From Liolophura sinensis (taxonomy: Eukaryota > Mollusca > Polyplacophora > Chitonida > Chitonidae): a stretch of DNA of 64,000 nt. How positions within the stretch are numbered: the first letter of the stretch is position 1; every line of letters starts with the position of its first letter. The position numbers were made by a program, and so were the translations under genes. The notes beneath the pieces are model-generated. The model saw only the letters and a list, made by a program, of their open reading frames with translations. It searched no databases and was not told the origin of the DNA. The stretch is taken from NCBI RefSeq assembly GCF_032854445.1, contig NC_088297.1, positions 3,469,991 through 3,533,990 on the forward strand, read 5' to 3'. Below are positions 43,521 through 55,300 of this stretch, piece after piece.

Positions 43521-45157
43521 GCAAACGTCTGGAGTAAAATAAAACATATACTTCATAGAACATTACCGAGCGCGCGGTACTTGTACATGAACTAAAAATT
43601 TATATAGGACAGCATTTATTTCTCATTTAATAAAACATCAAATCTGACCTCAGACCGATATACAACTCAGCACATTATATTAAGTCAGTTTACAAAAAGA
43701 AAATAGGTTAAGAACGGCCCTTGTCCGATATTCTGGCCAATAAAACACCTGAGAGGAAGCCGAGGTTAACTGTGTGTGTCTGGAAGGTGACCTGTTAGGT
43801 CAGTTTATCTGAGTAAACGTCTGTGCACTGCTGAAGTGGGTCACTCTACCCTTGATACCTGTTACCCTGGATGCATGTCACCCTGGCTACCTGTCCCCGT
43901 GGATATCTATCGCTAAGGCTAACTGTGTATGTACGAGGGGTGAGGGATACGAGTGACTTGGTAGCTTCACTCGTATTCGTCAAGATATTCGTCCTCTTCA
44001 CATGTATAGAGAAGCGCACTGTGTTTTCTTTCCACGCACATTACAAAGCAATCAAAAAGGCTATACCGTAGATTTTCGTCTCTGCACGTGTTACCCTTCA
44101 TTATTGTCCATGAGGATCCTAAAATTTATTAAGCGGATGGCATTGTAACTTATGAAAACTGTAGAATGATTTTAGCGCTTTAAATAGTACATGTACACGT
44201 TTGAGATTTTCTGAAAGGAAATAATTTGTCAGTAAACACAGAAACTGAATGTGATTCGATTAGAAAATATGAATTGTTTGCCCAGAATATCCGGGAACAG
44301 CTTTTTCAAGAATTTTGATTTGTGCATCTTTTTGAGGTATATTGTCTAAAGATATTTTATAAATCCCTGGACTGATTATCAATTAGACAACGCTCTTCTT
44401 GTAAGACAATGCTTCGGATTTAGGACAACTACGGATTTTTATGGACTGCCCGGGCTTGTGGACAACAAGTGGTCGAAGACCCTCGTGTGACCGTTAGTGC
44501 AACCTCTTGTATAGGCCCTACGTTCGTTTAAAATAACGAGTCGTTCAGCAATTAGACACGTAGACCACACTGTCGGTGACTTGCCACAGGTCGGTGGTTT
44601 TCTTTCGTGGGAAATTCTAACAAACTCCACCCGTATCAAAGTAGGTTTAAATGAAACCTTTCCAGGCCTTAAAGAACAATAATAAATATATACCTGGCCC
44701 ATGAATAACAACTTCAGTTTATCCCATGTTATCCATTAATGAGACACATGCGTGTTGCCCAGCGCGAGAATGGTGTTTTGACACAGTTTGCAGCCGACTG
44801 AATTGCTTACAGGCGGGAAATACATTTTATTCGTTATAACAAAATATTCCCTGTCTGCTATCAGTATATAGGTAAGGTTACATGATTCTTTGTAGAAAAC
44901 ATAAGTGGGTATTGTGGCTATTAATTAGAACAATAATATCTGTAAGACGGACCAGAAACTAGAGATCAAGTGATCTCTTCGGTAGAAAACGGTCCTCTCA
45001 ACGTTGTTGCATAGGGAACGCCTATTTTCGAATCACTGTCAGCGATCTTGTATCCGTTGGATGTGTATAATTTTCAGCTTTCCAGATAGTCTGAGTATTT
45101 CTGCAGAGCTTTCGAGACGTTATTTTGTACAGCTAGGCCTTACTGGTCGATAGCGAA
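43521..45157. other. Intergenic, nothing recognised
   Basis: No gene or element was seen. Short CACCCTGG/TACCTGT repeats lie near 43830-43900. Confidence 0.4.
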
Positions 45158-45269
45158 GTGTCAAAAAGGGGCGTTTGCCAGAATGCTTTAACATTGGGGG
45201 GCCATTTTGTTTCAGACACGAAAGGATGGTCACGTGACCTCCAACTTGCGACCCGTCTTACCGAATACA

Positions 45270-45735
45270 GGGAATGTCCCAAAGCTAAGCTGGAGGTTCC
45301 TACCGTAACGTTCAGCCTCGGTCATATGGATTTCCACGACGACAATTTCACTAAAAAAAAGCCTGTTCGAACCGTGCCTTATTTTTGCTATCCGTAAGGA
45401 GATGGACCACGAAAATTTTATCTTACCCAACATTCTCTTTAAGAATTGCATGCCTAATGCGGCCCATCGCCCTGGGCAAAGATGAAAAAGAAAATCCAAA
45501 CATGGCAGACGTTGAACTGAGTTGTCCGATTCGAAAGTTTAAATGGCTGGATTACTGTTGAAAGATGGTTTACCAATGCTGGCTTTGGCATATTGCATTT
45601 CGGGCTTTTAGGGAATTGGTGGATAACAAAAATAAGGTGGGGTTCGAGCTTTTTTTTTTTGGTGAAATTGTCCACGTGGAAATCTATATGACCGAGGCTG
45701 GGCGTTACCGTAGGAACTTTGCTTTGGGCTATATA
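45270..45735. repeat. Long imperfect inverted repeat
   Basis: Left arm 45270-45400 and right arm 45605-45735 are inverted relative to each other. Both contain TTCCTACSGTAACG-like sequence, CAGCCTCGGTCATAT and a homopolymer-flanked GACAATTTCAC segment. The loop is about 200 bp. Open frames here follow the arms and are not genes. Confidence 0.75.
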
Positions 45736-46148
45736 GAGACCCATGAGGGCTTCTTACAGCATCCATCTTACCGGACAGATGGATTGCAATTTGGTGTTGC
45801 TACGTATTTATATAGATGCCTGGGCAAGTCTGTGCAGGGGTCAAACATGCATGCAAACGGTGTACACCTCCGTGATCGAGTTGCTCTGTCCAACTCCAGC
45901 GAATTTAGACGCCATTAAAACATGAAAGTGAGAAACATGGTTTTCAATGTGAATAAATTAAAAAGTTGAATTGTTGACTTTTTTTCTTTTTTTACTGTGT
46001 TCTGTCAGTTTGTGCATGATTTTGCCCCCAAACCCGTTTGCCCACGTGATATACTACTCTACGATTCTACGACAGGTTAAACTTAACCTTTAAGGCTACG
46101 GTCTCTGTCTAAGGTGAATTGTGATACACGTGCTATGTACACTACATG

Positions 46149-46410
46149 CGCCCAAAAAAGTAGTCTGTTAGTTTTAACATAAAGTCTATTGTGTGAGCGC
46201 TGCTAGAATGTGTTCTGTTACTATAACATAATGTACCATGTCAGATATTCAACACCTTATCCTCACGGCCTAGTACAATCTTTATGTTGAATTAAAAGAA
46301 TGAGCATGTGTTTAACAAAATAATCTGCCACAATAACGGAATGCATTCTAACATCACACAAACACGAAAACCTTTCTGTTAAATGTAGCTGAATAGTTTT
46401 TTGGGAGTAT
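46149..46410. mobile_element. MITE family M3, copy 3
   Basis: Ends CCCAAAAAAGTAGTCTGTTA and GAATAGTTTTTTGGG are inverted, and ATTCAACA..TATGTTGAATT lies inside as in the copy at 56.6 kb. Confidence 0.65.
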
Positions 46411-46445
46411 ACAGTCTTGATCAGCCTGCTACGTTCGTTTTATAT

Positions 46446-46485
46446 CGTAGAGAGCGGCGCACGCGCTGTGAAGAGCAAGCTCCCG
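46446..46485. mobile_element. MITE family M1, isolated terminal fragment
   Basis: GTAGAGAGCGGCGCACGCGC then TGTGAAGAGCAAG matches the right end of the M1 elements. Confidence 0.6.
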
Positions 46486-46739
46486 ATCCTGACTAAGATC
46501 GGGCGGTGCCAGGCGGTTTGCTCCACACGGACAGTCTGTCTGTCCGTCATATATAAGCGCATGAAATATCCATGAATATGGCATAAAACCCTGAATCGAA
46601 ATAATGAATAAATGTACACTGTAGTTTTTAAAGTGTATATTTGGTTCCAACTCTAGATCATTTACCTTCCATTCAAGAGGTGTTTCAGACAGGTAGGGCT
46701 ATTTACCTGATGTGCTGACGTTTCCCATGTGGGTTCTGT

Positions 46740-47050
46740 CGCATCACGTGCATGACTCTCTATAAATTATTGTGTATATGCAAGTGATACATTATGGTAA
46801 AAATGCATCTCACGCACGTGCACGACTCACTAAAACTGTTGTGTATATACGAGTGATATATTGTGGCTAAAATGCATGTCACGCACGTGCATGACACTAA
46901 AAATATTGTGTATGCACGAGTGATACATTGACAAAAATGTATGTCACGCGCGTGCATGACTCACTAAAACTATTGTGTATGCACGAGTGATATATTGTGA
47001 CAAAAATGTATGTCACGCACGTGGATGACTCACTAAAACTATTGTGTATA
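46740..47050. repeat. 69-bp minisatellite with CACGTG in most units
   Basis: About 4.5 copies at a 65-70 bp step. Four carry CACGTG within CACGCACGTGCATGAC-like sequence; one has CGCGTG instead. Confidence 0.88.
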
Positions 47051-47081
47051 GGGCCATGCCACCGAAGTGGTCGATTTTGAC

Positions 47082-47145
47082 TTGAGAAGTGTTTTACGCC
47101 GAACTCAAGAATGTTTCACTTATACGATGACGGCCCACGACCAGG
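47082..47145 (-). mobile_element. SINE-A fragment
   Basis: GTGTTTTACGCCGAACTCAA through CACTTATACGATGACGGCCC. Confidence 0.75.
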
Positions 47146-47535
47146 CGCACCCCACTGCACTAATGACCTAAATTAGTGAGAAAATAAGACACCGTTGATT
47201 GGAATGTGATTTTATATTATAAATTTCGAATTATGTGCACAGGTATTTATAGCTTGTAGGCCTACCTGGGATTATAATAGTCCCAGCCTGTACATATCTC
47301 TACATTTTTGCACATAGGTCCTTTTCCTTGCGGTATAGGTGTACTTTAAACAAACGTTACTGAGCTGTGTGTGTGGAAAATGTAATAAATGTCAGCATAA
47401 GAAATGTGATATAAATGATTCCAGTATACATGTAAAAAGCTGCTGCGAAAAGTATATGTAGGTCAAGCCACTTCGATCATTACGCGCTGCAGATTTAAGT
47501 CCATTTCGTTTACAGAAGTTTTTAGGAATGTTTCT

Positions 47536-47665
47536 GTCACGTGATGAATTCTGCGGCGGCATTTCGAACATAGTGCGAGTGACGTTGTCATTGCGTGGAA
47601 GGCGATTTATCTCATTTTGAAAAAATTTATCTCATTTTGAGGACGTTTTACAGCCGGATATTAAG
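47536..47665 (+). promoter_or_regulatory. Candidate TTF2 promoter and first non-coding exon end
   Basis: GTCACGTGAT (47536-47545) is an E-box of the CLEAR/USF type, followed by GCGGCGGC and TGACGTTGTCA. A possible donor, ATTAAG|GTAAAAGG, ends at 47665. The link to TTF2 is inferred only from position and strand. Confidence 0.35.
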
Positions 47666-47669
47666 GTAA

Positions 47670-49010
47670 AAGGAAAGTGTAATTACACACGAACGAAAGA
47701 GGTAGCACTGCTGCATTTAGGTGTGTTGTATTTGCTTTTGAAATGTACCACTCAGTATATTTTTTTCTCCAGTGTTGTTGTTGTGCCAGACTACATACTG
47801 CGGAAGTGATGAATTTGAAAGCTTGAATGGTTGGAATGAGATTAAGACCCTTATTTATTCATTTACTAACCTTGAACTTAACATGTCTAAAGTATCGCCT
47901 GACGGCTTCGCTAAGTTTTCGCCAGAGTCGACTTAGAATCTTTCGAATCTTTCGAAATTAAAAACATTCAGATGTAGCCTGATCATATTTCTCTCGTAGC
48001 AGTAGCACAAATTGGGAGTTGTAAGGACTAGGGCTATATTGATGTGTTGATTTCCACGTGCCTTCTGATGTCATTTTTCCCCCACGGTAACGTGCTTTTA
48101 CTGGTTTTTCATTGGTTAAAATTGAATGGTGGGATGTTCAGTTTGCATACGAAGAAAAACAACGTAAATTAATTACGTTTATTATTCTAATTTCTGTCCC
48201 CTATCTCTGTCATTTATATGACATGGCTTCGTGATTTATACCTTTGTGTAAAGGATTAACTTAACTTGTTCTGAAATGCTTTGGATTAGAACTTCCATCA
48301 GACAGCATGTCAAGTCCATAGCCAGTTGTTTATACCACTACACCACTCGAGTTGATGTGCTAGAACGTGGTTTTTAGACACATTTAAGAGAGATGACCAT
48401 GGTAAGGGTTGAATGTGCGTGTGTCACATGCTTTTGTCATGTGAACTTCATCTGAAAAAGGCCTCCACCATATTTGGTCCACCTCATTCAGCAAAGCATG
48501 AATGGAGTGACGTAAGTAGTGGTGTAGAAAGTTACATGTAAATATAACCTTAGTCAACAGCCCACGATTCTCCGGCTAGCCCAACATTGTCGGGATATTC
48601 TGACTTAAACTTGCAACAGATCTTGTGATAGGCCTGACGGCATGCTGCAGAATTAGTGTCAGAAGTTGTTCCATGTGAAAAAAATCAGAGTTTCCAAACA
48701 ACATTGCTGACGCTAAATTACCCATCTTACCCTCTTGTTTGAGCTACACTTGAATCCTTCTCTCCTTGTCTACAATCTAATTTCTAACTGGTTTGTCCAT
48801 TGTCATTGATATTTTGCTGAACAGAGTCTCCCACACCTGTTCTCCCTTCAAACTTTCACTCGAACCGCGTTGGCCACCAATGTACGCATGAACTTCTTAC
48901 ATCACACGAGTAGTAGACATCCTCCCGAGAACATCAGAACAAACACTAGCCGTCCCCACTTTGTATTTCTTGGAGTTGTTGTTGTAGCTTTTCCAACCTG
49001 CCTGGTCTAG
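47670..49010. other. Probable TTF2 first intron, no gene seen
   Basis: No coding similarity was recognised. Confidence 0.35.
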
Positions 49011-49100
49011 CCCCACCTTCATCAGAGGTCTAGCCCCACCTTCATCAGAGGTCTAGCCCCACCTTCATCAGAGGTTTAGCCCCACCTTCATCAGAGGTCA
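49011..49100. repeat. 23-bp tandem repeat
   Basis: Four copies of TCTAGCCCCACCTTCATCAG followed by AGG. Confidence 0.95.
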
Positions 49101-49522
49101 GCTGCCAAAGGCTCTACCAGTACCTGACCATGTGATCTTTTTCTTTGTTGTGGCTGGTTATGTTATATTAGTCAGCCAGGTAAACACTCTCAAACCCCTT
49201 CCAAATTTGCATTTATTTCTCTCAAAAAACGTTGCTAGTATCATTCAGAATAGAATTATCTTGCTTTAAAAAAGGCTGTTTTTTCGTAGTTAGATCAGAC
49301 ATTGAGGTACATTCTGTGAGAAGCAAACCATTTTTTTTTTTTTTCAATGAGGCCAAATATGGCAGCACATTGCCAAGAGGCCAGGGAGCCTCAGTTTTGT
49401 ATCATCAGCTTCCTAACAATGACAGGAGCCCAATGCGCAGGAAATCAGCTGATTTGACAAAGTTTAACCCAAATTTTTGGTCACAGAATGTGAATCTAAA
49501 GTGGTATGAACTGTTTATTTTT

Positions 49523-49662
49523 TGATTTATTTTGATTGGTGTTTTACGCCGTACTCAAGAATGTTTCACTTATACGACGGCGGCCAGCATTATGGTGGGT
49601 GGAAACAGGGCAGAGCCCGGGGGAAACCCACAACCATCCGCAGGTTGCTGACAAACAGGTAT
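49523..49662 (-). mobile_element. SINE-A, 3' half
   Basis: GTGTTTTACGCCGTACTCAA through CCATCCGCAGGTTGCTGACA. tRNA-like head absent. Confidence 0.88.
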
Positions 49663-49947
49663 GAACTGTTGGTTACATGGTAATTGCACTACTCTGCATA
49701 TGCAGACTATTGGTTTTTAATTTTGAGCAGGGTTTTTTTGTAAGAAAGGTGCATCCTAGTTGTGAGTTCTGTTGTTACAGTTCAATAGTCGGTGTCCACC
49801 AGTGTTTTTTTATCGGCTGTGCTCATGTTTGCCTGGATGTTCTTGGGGTTACATGAATCAAAGAAAAAATTTTTAGTTGTTAGTATTTGAATGCAATGTC
49901 TTGTTGATTCCTGCAGTTTTTCAGCACCAATCCTAGCATTGCTGTGT

Positions 49948-50042
49948 TTATTTATTTGATTAGAGTTTTACACCATACTCAAGAATATTTCACTTATGCG
50001 AGGGTGGCTAGCACTATGGTGTGAGGAAACCGGGAATATCTC
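49948..50042 (-). mobile_element. SINE-A fragment
   Basis: TTTATTTATTTGATTAGAGT, ACTCAAGAATATTTCACTTA, ending AGGAAACCGGG. Confidence 0.82.
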
Positions 50043-50095
50043 TGTGTGGTGACATGACAGCAATCAAATAAAACTATTATGTTGTAGCCATTGCT

Positions 50096-50152
50096 TTGTA
50101 GCAGGTGCTTTGTAGCAGGTGCTTTGTAGCAGTTACTTTGTAGCAGTTACTT
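50096..50152. repeat. Short 14-bp repeat
   Basis: Four units of the GCTTTGTAGCAGGT / ACTTTGTAGCAGTT type. Confidence 0.85.
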
Positions 50153-50544
50153 TCCACAGAGGCTGTGCCTTATACTTGTCATGGTTTTTTATCAACACAA
50201 TCTTGCAGAATTGAAAATTTGTTACCTAACAAATTACCAATGACACACATGTTCTTCTATTTTACAGTATAATTTTTTTGTTAAATTTTTGCTGTGCTGT
50301 TAAAGACATTTGTTTGATGTTAAGATAAAATGTGGTGGTCCTTTTGCACATCATATTCTTCAAAAGAATTTTGAAAATAGTCATTACCTGTGAAACACTC
50401 CCCGATAAACTGCATTAGGATCATTCTAGTAAGTTTTAATGGATTTTCAAGCGCTAAAAATGTTATATTGTGTAAAAAATCCAACATAAAAAGTAATTGC
50501 TATTGTGAAATTTCTGGATAAAGAACTGTGTTGACTAAAGCTGA

Positions 50545-50910
50545 CTAAATACACTTTAATGATGGCACACTGTATGGTGGTACACTTTAACAATGATATA
50601 CTGTATGGTGGTACATTTTAATGATGGTACACATTAATAATGGTTCATGTATGCTGTATGGTGGTACATTTTAACGATGGTACCCATTAATGAGGGTACA
50701 CATTAATGATGGTACATGTGTGCTGTATGGTGGCACATTTTAACGATGGTACACTTTAATGATGGTAGGCTGTGTGGTGGTACATTTTAATGATGGTACA
50801 CTGTATTGATGGTGTGCTGCATGGTGGTGCATTTTAATGATGGTACACATTAATGATGCTAAACTTAATGATACACTGTATGGTGCTACACTGTATGATG
50901 AGAATAGTGC
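50545..50910. repeat. Degenerate ATGATGGTACA-type array
   Basis: About 13 loose copies of a unit near 27 bp built on ATGGTGGTACATTTTAATGA. It ends about 70 bp before the 3' splice site of a TTF2 leader exon. Confidence 0.8.
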
Positions 50911-50976
50911 TGAAAGAGATGTTAAACCCTAACCAAACATACAATATCAGCTGTATTTTTGCTCCTTAATTTTCAG

Positions 50977-51081
50977 AGGAAAGCTGGAGACTAAAGAGGC
51001 AACCCTGAGGTACAGATCTGTGGGAAAAACTACCAGAGTAGTCTCCCCTGGATCGTTGATATCTGAATAGGCTACAGCCAG
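50977..51081 (+). other. TTF2: Probable non-coding TTF2 leader exon
   Basis: A good 3' splice site (CTTAATTTTCAG) at 50976 and a consensus donor (CAGCCAG|GTAAGTTC) after 51081 bound a 105-nt exon containing no ATG. It would join to the acceptor at 52317, 15 nt before the TTF2 start codon. Confidence 0.55.
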
Positions 51082-51134
51082 GTAAGTTCAATCATCCTAG
51101 AGCAAGACTTCAGCTTGTGCCAAAAGCTTTGGCA

Positions 51135-51297
51135 CGGCTTACTTGCCTACGGTAAGTTGTCACAGCGAAGCAGCACTAGATAAAAGAGCGCTGGAAATCC
51201 GTCCTGCAACAAGGAGGCACATTACATACACTCTAAGGGCTCCTTCGTCGTCATATGACTGAAAAATGGTTAAGTACAACATTGAACCCCAAGCATG
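51135..51297 (+). mobile_element. SINE-B, 5'-truncated
   Basis: GGCTTACTTGCCTACGGTAA, GGAAATCCGTCCTGCAACAA, TCATATGACTGAAAAATGGT. The tRNA-like head is missing. Confidence 0.85.
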
Positions 51298-51334
51298 CTC
51301 TCATTCACTCTTGTCCCTTAAAAGAACATGGGGA

Positions 51335-51635
51335 GCGGTTAATGGTCTAGTGGTTAGAAGCACTTCCCTTTCAGATGTTAGGACATATGAGGTGCTGGTT
51401 CAAACCTGGCCTTGGACAAGGAATTTGTCACATTCTTGACAATCGGCAGTCTACTATGAGTGCATGATCATTTGTGCCTTTTAACCTTTGGACTTTTCCA
51501 CCAATATGGTGTGCATAAAAGGACGTCACGTATGGGAAAGTTTGTCAGCAACTAACCCAAGGTTGGTGGTTTATGCTGGGCATTTTAGTTTCCTCCACCC
51601 ATAATACTGATAAACAGCAATCAAATAAACAGATA
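51335..51635 (+). mobile_element. tRNA-derived SINE-C
   Basis: A-box-like TGGTCTAGTGGTTAGAAGCA and B-box GGTTCAAACC. The body includes CCACCAATATGGTGTGCATA and CCCAAGGTTGGTGGTTTATG, shared with 57055-57345. Tail ATCAAATAAACAGATAAA. Confidence 0.7.
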
Positions 51636-51639
51636 AAAT

Positions 51640-52317
51640 GAAGTTTATGGTATTTCCTTGTTAGTAAAACTAGACGGTTGCAGTTTCAGTCATCATGGTA
51701 AGATGTAGAAATAAATCTGTTTTGCTCCTTTAATTATGCCTGATGGAACTTTTTTAGCAAGCAGAAGTTTAAGAAAATGAATATTGGCCATGTTGAGACA
51801 TATACAGCTGTATAATTTGAAGAGAAAATATGGTGTGTAAGGTGCTTATCAAAATATTTTCTGGAACAGATAGAGATGCAAGATTTTTCTGACATTTTAA
51901 AAACGTATTTACATGATTGCGTAAAACTTTTGTTCTTTAATGTCTGCTTATTTTGATGCTTTTGTGTGGTGGATTTTCCATGTTTGAGCTCTGATGGTTG
52001 TTTTGCAGAGTGTAAGGCCAAGATAAAAAAAGTTGTTTTGGTAATAAGCTCAGTTTGTTAATTATTTTACTTCTCTTTTATTTTATTAATTTCCAAGGTA
52101 ATTATTACGGATTTAAGTTGCATTCAGCACAGATCAAATAAATTCATCCAGATTTACATTCAACATTTGTTGACTTTCTAACTGCAGCAACAGATCCAAT
52201 TTAAAAGTTAAATTGTTGAATTTAGTAAAATAACTTTTCAATTAATGCCTAAAGAAAAAAGTAAAAGAACACCTGAAAAGTATAAATGTGATGAACAGAT
52301 GAATATTTTTGTCTCAG
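51640..52317. other. Last TTF2 leader intron
   Basis: AT-rich, no coding similarity. Ends with acceptor ATTTTTGTCTCAG at 52317. Confidence 0.5.
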
Positions 52318-52332
52318 GTGGCAGCAAGGAAG

Positions 52333-55300
52333 ATGGAGTCAGTGTCATGCTCCAGACATGGTGCACCATGCATGCTGAAGACTGGAAGTAAGTCAGGCCC
52401 CAACTATGGCAAGAGTTTCTACATCTGTAGTGTTCTCAGAGACAAGTGTGACTTTGTGAAAAGTGCCCCAAATGTTCCCAGCAGTTACTGTTTGAAGCAC
52501 CCTGACAATATCGCTGACCTTCAGTACATCGCTGAGGGAAAAGTCTCAGGGGAAAAGCGGCATTACTACAGGTGTCGTGAGAGAGTGGAAAGCGGCTCAA
52601 ATTGGTGTGGGTACTCAGTGATCGGCACCATACCGAGAATAGACCCGCTCAGAGATAGCCAGCTGCACAACGTTGATGAGTCCGTGATTATTACATCAGT
52701 GTCCGTGAAGAAAGCTGTGTCTGACGCAGAAGGGAAACTGTCAGCAGCTTCGCAAAAAACTGCAGCTCGCGACAGGTGCTCACTCAATGGCAGCCGGATC
52801 CAGGAACATGGTTCAAAGATCACAACTGGGAGTAGACAGACTGGAGTGAGTAACACGGGAATGCCTGATAACGGAGCGAATAGTACAATAGTGGCAGGTA
52901 GTCATGCTTCGTCATCGTCAGAAGTCATCAATTTAGATGAAACTTCCTTCGGCCTGGCCGACACGCCACCAATGATTATGGCAAACTCAACTCTAATCGA
53001 AGAAGATAATGCTGTTAACACTGAAGTAAATGCACCCCCTAAAAGCCTGACAAGCTCTATTCATATAGATCTGACGAAAACGGCGCCAGTTACATCACTG
53101 TCCTCCAAATTGCACCAGTCGAATGGGCACACTGCCACTCACAGCTCAAAGCAGCAGACCTCAGGTACCAGTGAACATGGTGGGAGTGGCGACCGTCACA
53201 GATCTCAGCTGACAATGGAAATAAACCAATCCATGAAGGAAAAACTGACCAGAGAGCTGAAACAAAAGAAACAAATGCTTGGCACTGTGAATCTGAACAC
53301 GCTTCCTGACAAAGGTAGACGACTTCATGACCAGGTAGAGGATCTTCAACGACAGCTGTCGTACCTCAATCTTCAGTTGGTCAACAATCCACATCTAGCT
53401 AAAGAAGCAGCTTCCGTGGCTTCAGCGAAGAGCTCTGTGCCTCCCAATGTGCCCCCTGCGCCTCCAGTACCAGCAGCATCAAAACCTGTCCCATTGAAGA
53501 TTAGTACAGCATCTCATGTACGCCCGTTGGACCCCAAAGACCACAGGGCGTCGTCAGCGCCCATTGTCCGTCCAATAGATCCAAAGTCCACATCGTCAGC
53601 ATCTTCGGTACGCCCACTGGCTCCAAAGGCTCCACCAGCCCCTCAGGTTTACACGGTGTACCCTTCCCAACCGTCTGGCTCTACTGGTCAGACCAAAACC
53701 ATTCATGTGCTTCATCAGCCTAAAGGGGCCTCAGGGGATAGCGGTTCTAAGCAAATTGTCCAAGGCACAAAGCAGACGGTGTTATCCTTTAAAACGATGT
53801 CATCTGCTTCAGGACAAAAGCAGACAATCGCTCTTGAAAAACCAGAGCCTATACCAGATCATGTTCTTCAACAAATGTATGGAGCCAATCCACAGATGAA
53901 GACTCTGTACGGCGGACGTATGACTGCAGACAGATTGAAGGAAGTGGGCTCTGTGACGAAGGACGCTATAGAAGGCCTTCATAAACAGTTGGAAAGGCGA
54001 CCCGCAGAAACGGCTGAAGTTGAGGATCCAAGAGGCTTAAAAGTCAATTTGATGATACACCAGAGACAAGCTCTGGCGTGGCTTATTTGGCGGGAGCACC
54101 AAACACCTGCGGGAGGGATTCTGGCCGATGATATGGGACTGGGAAAAACATTGACGATGATTTCACTGGTGATGAAGCAGCGGGAGCTGAAAGGCCCGGA
54201 ACAGGAAGCAACTGCTTCTGGCAGAAAGTCTGGAGATTGGATGAGTAAGGACAAGCAGTTACATAAGGTAGATAAAAACATCATCAAGTCGCGAGCGACA
54301 CTCGTCATATGTCCAGCTTCTCTTATTCATCAGTGGCAAAAAGAAATTGAAAACAGGGTCACGCCTGGGATTCTGGAAAAAGTTTTGCTGTACCACGGCC
54401 CAAACAGAGAACCCAACGTCCTGAAACTGGCGGACAATGACATCGTCCTGACGACTTATAACATAGTCAGCAAAGAAGTGGCATCTGATGCTAGCGCTAA
54501 AGATGCTGAAAAACCAGTCGAAGATCAGGACTTCCTCAAAGGGAAGAAGGGAAAGAATATGCCGAACTTGTTAAAGATTGCTTGGGAGCGAGTGATCTTG
54601 GATGAAGCACACAATATAAAGAATCATAAGTGCAAGACAGCGATAGGAGTATGCCGTCTTAGGGCCTGGTGCAGGTGGGCCCTCACTGGGACACCTATCC
54701 AAAATGACCTTATTGACATGTACTCTTTACTCCGCTTCCTTAGGTGTTCTCCCTTTGACGAATTCCAGGTGTGGAAGAGACAGGTAGCCACGAACGCTGG
54801 GACAGGCAAAGTCCGTCTAAACACTCTGGTCAAAACGTTCTTGCTAAGGAGAGAGAAGAATCAGAAAGGACCGGGAGGAAAACCTTTGGTTCCGTTGCCG
54901 ACGAAGACTATCATTGTGCACGAGTTACGGCTTTCCAAAGAGGAAAAATCCGTCTATGATAAAGTATATGCCCAGTCTCAGTCGAAGTTCAAAGACTATC
55001 TTAAAAGGCATGCTGAAAAGAACGGAGGAGACCAGTATCTAAACGACACGGCACCGGCTTCCTTAGGCGGTCGGAATCCTTTTATGGACAAGCCTGGCGC
55101 GTCGACTGGCCCGGTATTAGGTCAGAAGGGTACAGGAGGCACCCATATCCTCGTATCCCTGCTTCGCCTGAGGCAGTGCTGTGGTCATCTCAGCCTGCTC
55201 AAAGAGGCCATAGAGGATGATGTCTTGGAGACGGAGGGCATCGAACTCACTCTAGAAGAACAGATGAGAGGCCTGATGTTGGGTGACAGTGAGAAACCTG

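Noticed and set aside
45565-45918. 117-codon plus-strand frame
   Set aside because: It runs along one arm of an inverted repeat; the opposite arm gives a similar peptide on the other strand, which indicates repeat structure and not a gene.
52309-52332. Upstream extension of the TTF2 frame
   Set aside because: The frame begins with a non-ATG codon inside the intron and crosses the acceptor TCTCAG; the first ATG in the exon is at 52333.
53979-54308. Minus-strand frames inside TTF2
   Set aside because: They overlap the strongly conserved SNF2 motifs on the plus strand and have no recognisable features.
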